Below are positions 5,851 to 8,081 of a DNA stretch of 8,081 nt, in pieces (positions within the stretch are counted from its first letter, which is position 1; each line of letters begins with the position of its first letter). This stretch comes from DATDPY01 sp964395765 (lineage in GTDB: Bacteria; Bacteroidota; Bacteroidia; Cytophagales; Cyclobacteriaceae). The stretch lies in NCBI GenBank assembly GCA_964395765.1, contig CAYNCU010000195.1:1-8081 (forward strand), written 5' to 3'. The notes below the pieces were generated by a model. That model was not told where the DNA came from. It worked only from the letters and a program-made list of their open reading frames with translations, and did no database searches. A program made the translations under genes and the position numbers.

Positions 5851-7266
5851 ATGGAATTCCTTTTTCTTCTATCAGGCCTGGCCATCGGAGCGACAGCAAT
5901 TTATTTTTTCATGCTGGCGCAAAACCGTAACCGTTACCCATTGAGCCGGGAACAAAAGGAAGAGCTTGAGAAGAAAATCACGCAGACAGAAATCGACCGG
6001 CGGGTGGCGGAAGAAAAACTTTCGCACCTTCACGATGAAAATACAAGAATTACGGCAAGCCTGGAAGAAAAAAATAAGGAGTCCCTGAAATTGAGTACCA
6101 CCCTGGCTTCCCGGGAATCGGAATACAAGGCCCTCCTTGAAAAACTCAATGATCAGAAAAAGGAAGTGGAAGAACTTCATGATAAGCTGAATATCCAGTT
6201 TAAAAACCTTGCCAACGAGATCCTGGAAGAAAAAAGCAAAAAATTCACAGACCAGAATAAGTTGCAGATCTCGGAGATCCTTAATCCGCTGAAAGAAAAA
6301 ATTTCGGAATTCGAAAAAAAGGTGGATCAGACCAACAAGGAAAGTATAGAAAGTAATGCCTCCCTCAAACAACAGATCCTGAATCTTAAGGAACTTAACC
6401 AGCAAATTACAACGGAAGCGAAAAACCTGACCAGGGCATTAAAAGGGGATACCAAATCACAGGGAACCTGGGGCGAATTCATCCTCGAAAAGATTCTTGA
6501 AATATCCGGATTGAAAAAGGATCGCGAATACTTTACACAGGAATCCCATACCTCCGAAGAAGGACGAAGACTGCAACCTGATGTGATCGTAAAACTTCCG
6601 GAAGGAAAAAATATTATAATCGATTCAAAAGTTTCACTGGTCGCCTATGAAAGATTCGTGAATTCGGAGGAGGATGAAGAAAGAAGTCAATACATANNNN
6701 NNNNNNAGAAGTCATCTGCGCGTAGCGTGGTCGCAAAAGAACAACAAGGCCGACAATACATAAAAGAACACATCCTTTCGATCCGGAATCATATTAAAAG
6801 TCTCGGGGACAAGAACTACCAGGACCTTGGCATTAAAAACCTGGATTATGTTCTTATGTTCATGCCGATCGAGCCTGCCTTTAATGTGGCCATTCAGCAT
6901 GATGACCGACTTTTTCTGGACGCCTATGAAAAAAATATCCTGATCGTCAATCCATCCACATTGCTGGTCACATTGAGAACAATTGCCGGCTTATGGCGAC
7001 AGGAATATCAGAACCGGAACGCGATGGAAATTGCAAAGCAGGGAGGCGATCTATATGATAAATTCGTAAATTTTACAGAGGACCTGATGCAACTCGGCAA
7101 CCGGCTTTCATCGACTCAGAAATCCTATGACGATGCGATGAAAAAGCTTTCCACAGGAACAGGAAATCTGATCACAAGGGCGGAACGGCTTAAAAAACTG
7201 GGCGCTAAGGTCAAGAACAAGATTGATTCGAAGTTGCTCGGAGAAGGCGAAAACGGGGCCGAATGA
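5851..7266 (+). CDS. rmuC: RmuC family DNA recombination protein, interrupted by an assembly gap
   Basis: RmuC proteins limit recombination at inverted repeats in E. coli, probably as a membrane-tethered nuclease. The architecture is standard: a membrane anchor at about 2-22 (FLFLLSGLAIGATAIYFFM), a long coiled coil at about 33-195, then the RmuC domain. Landmarks are KSQGTWGEFILEKILE (202-217), RLQPDVIVKLPEG (240-252) with Asp244, IIIDSKVSL with Asp258 and Lys260 (consistent with a PD-(D/E)xK-like centre), and after the gap IKEHILSIRNHIKSL and LDYVLMFMPIEPAFNVA. Ten Ns (6697-6706) fall after residue 282. The reading frame resumes after them, but the first 19 or so codons look foreign to the family: DEERSQYI before the gap should run directly into KEHILSIRNH, whereas the file has a gap, unrelated sequence and a second QYI. 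Removing 6697-6762 (66 bp) restores an ordinary protein of about 449 residues. The gene probably follows the 55-residue gene in one transcript. Confidence 0.93.
   Translation: MEFLFLLSGLAIGATAIYFFMLAQNRNRYPLSREQKEELEKKITQTEIDRRVAEEKLSHLHDENTRITASLEEKNKESLKLSTTLASRESEYKALLEKLNDQKKEVEELHDKLNIQFKNLANEILEEKSKKFTDQNKLQISEILNPLKEKISEFEKKVDQTNKESIESNASLKQQILNLKELNQQITTEAKNLTRALKGDTKSQGTWGEFILEKILEISGLKKDREYFTQESHTSEEGRRLQPDVIVKLPEGKNIIIDSKVSLVAYERFVNSEEDEERSQYIXXXXKSSARSVVAKEQQGRQYIKEHILSIRNHIKSLGDKNYQDLGIKNLDYVLMFMPIEPAFNVAIQHDDRLFLDAYEKNILIVNPSTLLVTLRTIAGLWRQEYQNRNAMEIAKQGGDLYDKFVNFTEDLMQLGNRLSSTQKSYDDAMKKLSTGTGNLITRAERLKKLGAKVKNKIDSKLLGEGENGAE
6688..6762 (+). repeat. Nine-base direct repeat flanking the gap in rmuC
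   Basis: CAATACATA occurs at 6688-6696, right before the Ns, and again at 6754-6762, right where normal RmuC sequence resumes. Between the copies are the Ns and 47 bp (6707-6753) that do not fit the protein family. The first 8 of those bases, AGAAGTCA (6707-6714), also repeat the bases at 6682-6689 before the gap. This is either a target-site duplication of an unassembled insertion or two contig ends that overlap and were not merged. Confidence 0.75.
6697..6706. other. Assembly gap (10 N)
   Basis: Ten consecutive Ns, a common scaffold placeholder whose true length may differ from 10. It lies within rmuC, so the apparent in-frame continuation across it depends on the placeholder length and is not evidence that the gene is intact. 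Confidence 0.98.
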
Positions 7267-7285
7267 ATTTTTAGGGGCTTAATAG

Positions 7286-7532
7286 CTCGTCCGACCACGG
7301 GGGCTCGTCGGACCAGCAGGGCTCGTCCGACCAGAGGGGCTCGTCCGACCAGCAGAACTCGTCGGACCAGAGGGGCTCGTCGGACCAGAGGGGCTCGTCG
7401 GACCAGCAGGGCTCGTCCGACCAGAGGGGCTCGTCCGACCAGCAGAACTCGTCGGACCAGAGGGGCTCGTCGGACCAGAGGGGCTCGTCGGACCAGCAGG
7501 GCTCGTCCGACCAGAGGGGCTCGTCGGACGAG
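7286..7532. repeat. Tandem array of 18-bp GTCSGAC-containing units with a 90-bp higher-order period
   Basis: Thirteen full units of exactly 18 bp and a divergent 13-bp end unit start at 7286 and then every 18 bp from 7304 to 7520. The unit is CTCGTCSGACCA plus a 6-base tail; S is C or G, and the usual tails are GAGGGG, GCAGGG and GCAGAA. Unit 1 has the odd tail CGGGGG. Units 2-6 (7304-7393) are identical to units 7-11 (7394-7483), and units 12-13 start a third copy, so a five-unit block was duplicated recently. GTCSGAC is a 7-bp palindrome around its centre. The end unit CTCGTCGGACGAG is nearly a full palindrome, and its last ten bases (7523-7532) pair exactly with the first ten bases of unit 1 (7286-7295). 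No frame through the array contains a stop, but none offers an ATG, so I treat it as non-coding. It fills most of the gap between rmuC and the GroES-like gene. Confidence 0.97.
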
Positions 7533-7550
7533 GAATTTAATTATAAACCG

Positions 7551-7558
7551 TAAATTTG
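7551..7558 (+). promoter_or_regulatory. Possible -7 promoter element of the GroES-like gene
   Basis: TAAATTTG matches the Bacteroidota -7 consensus TAnnTTTG. No TTG lies 19-21 bp upstream; that position falls at the end of the repeat array (GACGAG). Transcription would start near 7563, giving a very short leader to the ATG at 7572 or about 20 nt to the in-frame ATG at 7584. Confidence 0.35.
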
Positions 7559-7571
7559 CAAGCGGAAATAA

Positions 7572-7964
7572 ATGCGAGAAGAAATGGAAATAACACCTTA
7601 TAATAAACTGAAAAACCTGATTGTTGTCGGAGACAGGGTGCTGATACGCCCGATAAAACCGGATGATAAAACGCAGAGCGGGCTATACCTACCTCCGGGT
7701 GTTAAAGAGAAGGAAAAAGTTCAGACTGGTTACGTGATTAAGATCGGACCAGGGTACCCTATCCCGCTTCCCGCCGATGAAGATGAATCATGGAAAGAGA
7801 AAAAAGAGGAGATCAAATACATTCCCCTGCAGGCAAAAGAGGGAGACCTGGCGATTTTCCTTCAGAACGGGGCCATCGAAATCAATTACCGGGAAGAAAA
7901 ACTATTTATTGTCCCGCAGTCATCTATTCTGTTACTGGAAAGGGATGAGGGATTGTTTGCGTAA
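7572..7964 (+). CDS. GroES (Cpn10) family co-chaperone, long form
   Basis: This resembles the GroES/Cpn10 lid of the GroEL chaperonin, but at 130 residues it is well above the usual 90-100. The core is clear: VVGDRVLIRPI (18-28), the mobile loop at about 31-50 with the hydrophobic GLYLPPG (37-43) where GroES has its GroEL-binding tripeptide, TGYVIKIGPG (52-61), KEGDLAIFLQNGAIEI (89-104) and LFIVPQSSILLLE (111-123). The extra length is a charged insert (about 63-88, PIPLPADEDESWKEKKEEIK), in the region of the roof hairpin between the two strand blocks. No groEL follows in the remaining 117 bases, so it may be a second GroES-like protein rather than the operon copy. A stop codon lies just upstream of the ATG at 7572; an in-frame ATG at 7584, preceded by AGAAG, is an equally good start. 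The upstream flank is the 18-bp repeat array. Confidence 0.87.
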   Translation: MREEMEITPYNKLKNLIVVGDRVLIRPIKPDDKTQSGLYLPPGVKEKEKVQTGYVIKIGPGYPIPLPADEDESWKEKKEEIKYIPLQAKEGDLAIFLQNGAIEINYREEKLFIVPQSSILLLERDEGLFA

Positions 7965-8081
7965 ATCAGCCTGAAATTTAATTTATAAGTATCATTGTCT
8001 AAGGCCGGAGAGATTTATTGCAGATTACAGGTTTCCTGTTTTGATCCATGTAAGGGACTTAAGCAGTTTTACTTTTCATGG

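Noticed and set aside
5872..6405. 177-codon minus-strand open frame opposite rmuC
   Set aside because: Its Phe/Leu-rich sequence is the complement of the Lys/Glu-rich coiled coil of rmuC.
6722..6753. AGCGTGGTCGC followed later by GGCCGA resembles a cDNA-cloning adaptor I remember
   Set aside because: The match is short, split by 13 unrelated bases and from memory only; a vector screen would be needed.
7286..7532. Array considered as a CRISPR
   Set aside because: Units are contiguous with an 18-bp period and no unique spacers, and no cas gene is present.
7286..7532. Array considered as a plasmid-type replication origin with iterons
   Set aside because: Unit length would fit, but there is no rep or partition gene and the surroundings are chromosomal housekeeping genes.
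7275..7550. Array considered as a repeat protein (frame giving SSDQRG-type hexapeptides)
   Set aside because: The frame is open from after TAG at 7272-7274 to TAA at 7551-7553 but has no ATG, GTG or TTG start, and all six frames are equally open because the unit lacks stop codons.
8027..8042. ACAGG-TTT-CCTGT hairpin followed by TTT as a terminator for the GroES-like gene
   Set aside because: A 5-bp stem with a 3-nt loop and only three following Ts is too weak to call.
7965..8081. Possible start of another gene at the right edge
   Set aside because: No frame gives a convincing start or family match, and a minus-strand ATG at the edge meets a stop after six codons.

Overview
The window looks like chromosomal DNA from a member of the Bacteroidota, probably a Bacteroidales-type lineage and plausibly a metagenome-derived scaffold. 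Four things point there: the phosphoglycerate kinase carries the Lys/Glu-rich insert I associate with this phylum; most genes lack a Shine-Dalgarno sequence; pgk is preceded by a good Bacteroidota-type promoter (TTG, 20 nt, TACCTTTG); and the esterase has a lipoprotein signal. The 10 Ns at 6697-6706 are an assembly gap inside a gene.

Minus-strand half (1-5565), read right to left: a Sua5-type threonylcarbamoyl-AMP synthase (tRNA t6A modification), pgk (glycolysis) with its own promoter, a 75-residue helical protein of unknown function, a nitrilase-superfamily hydrolase, and a type-B carboxylesterase lipoprotein that runs off the left edge. The gaps between the last four hold palindromic elements: an about 120-bp element with perfect 14-bp terminal inverted repeats (3024-3143), a 65-bp imperfect hairpin (1496-1560), a GC-rich palindrome (1457-1483) and a small hairpin behind the 75-residue gene (2697-2718).

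Plus-strand half (5642-8081): a 55-residue membrane protein, rmuC (interrupted by the assembly gap), then a striking 247-bp tandem array of 18-bp units with a 90-bp higher-order period, and a GroES-like co-chaperone whose predicted -7 promoter element begins 18 bp after the array ends. The last 117 bases hold nothing I can support.

The genes are mostly housekeeping or single-enzyme functions and do not form one pathway. The unexplained material is intergenic. The GTCSGAC-based array between rmuC and the GroES-like gene is the strongest candidate for something undescribed, followed by the MITE-like hairpin element and the insertion-like structure around the gap in rmuC. I see no CRISPR array, tRNA, rRNA, transposase or recognisable defence system.
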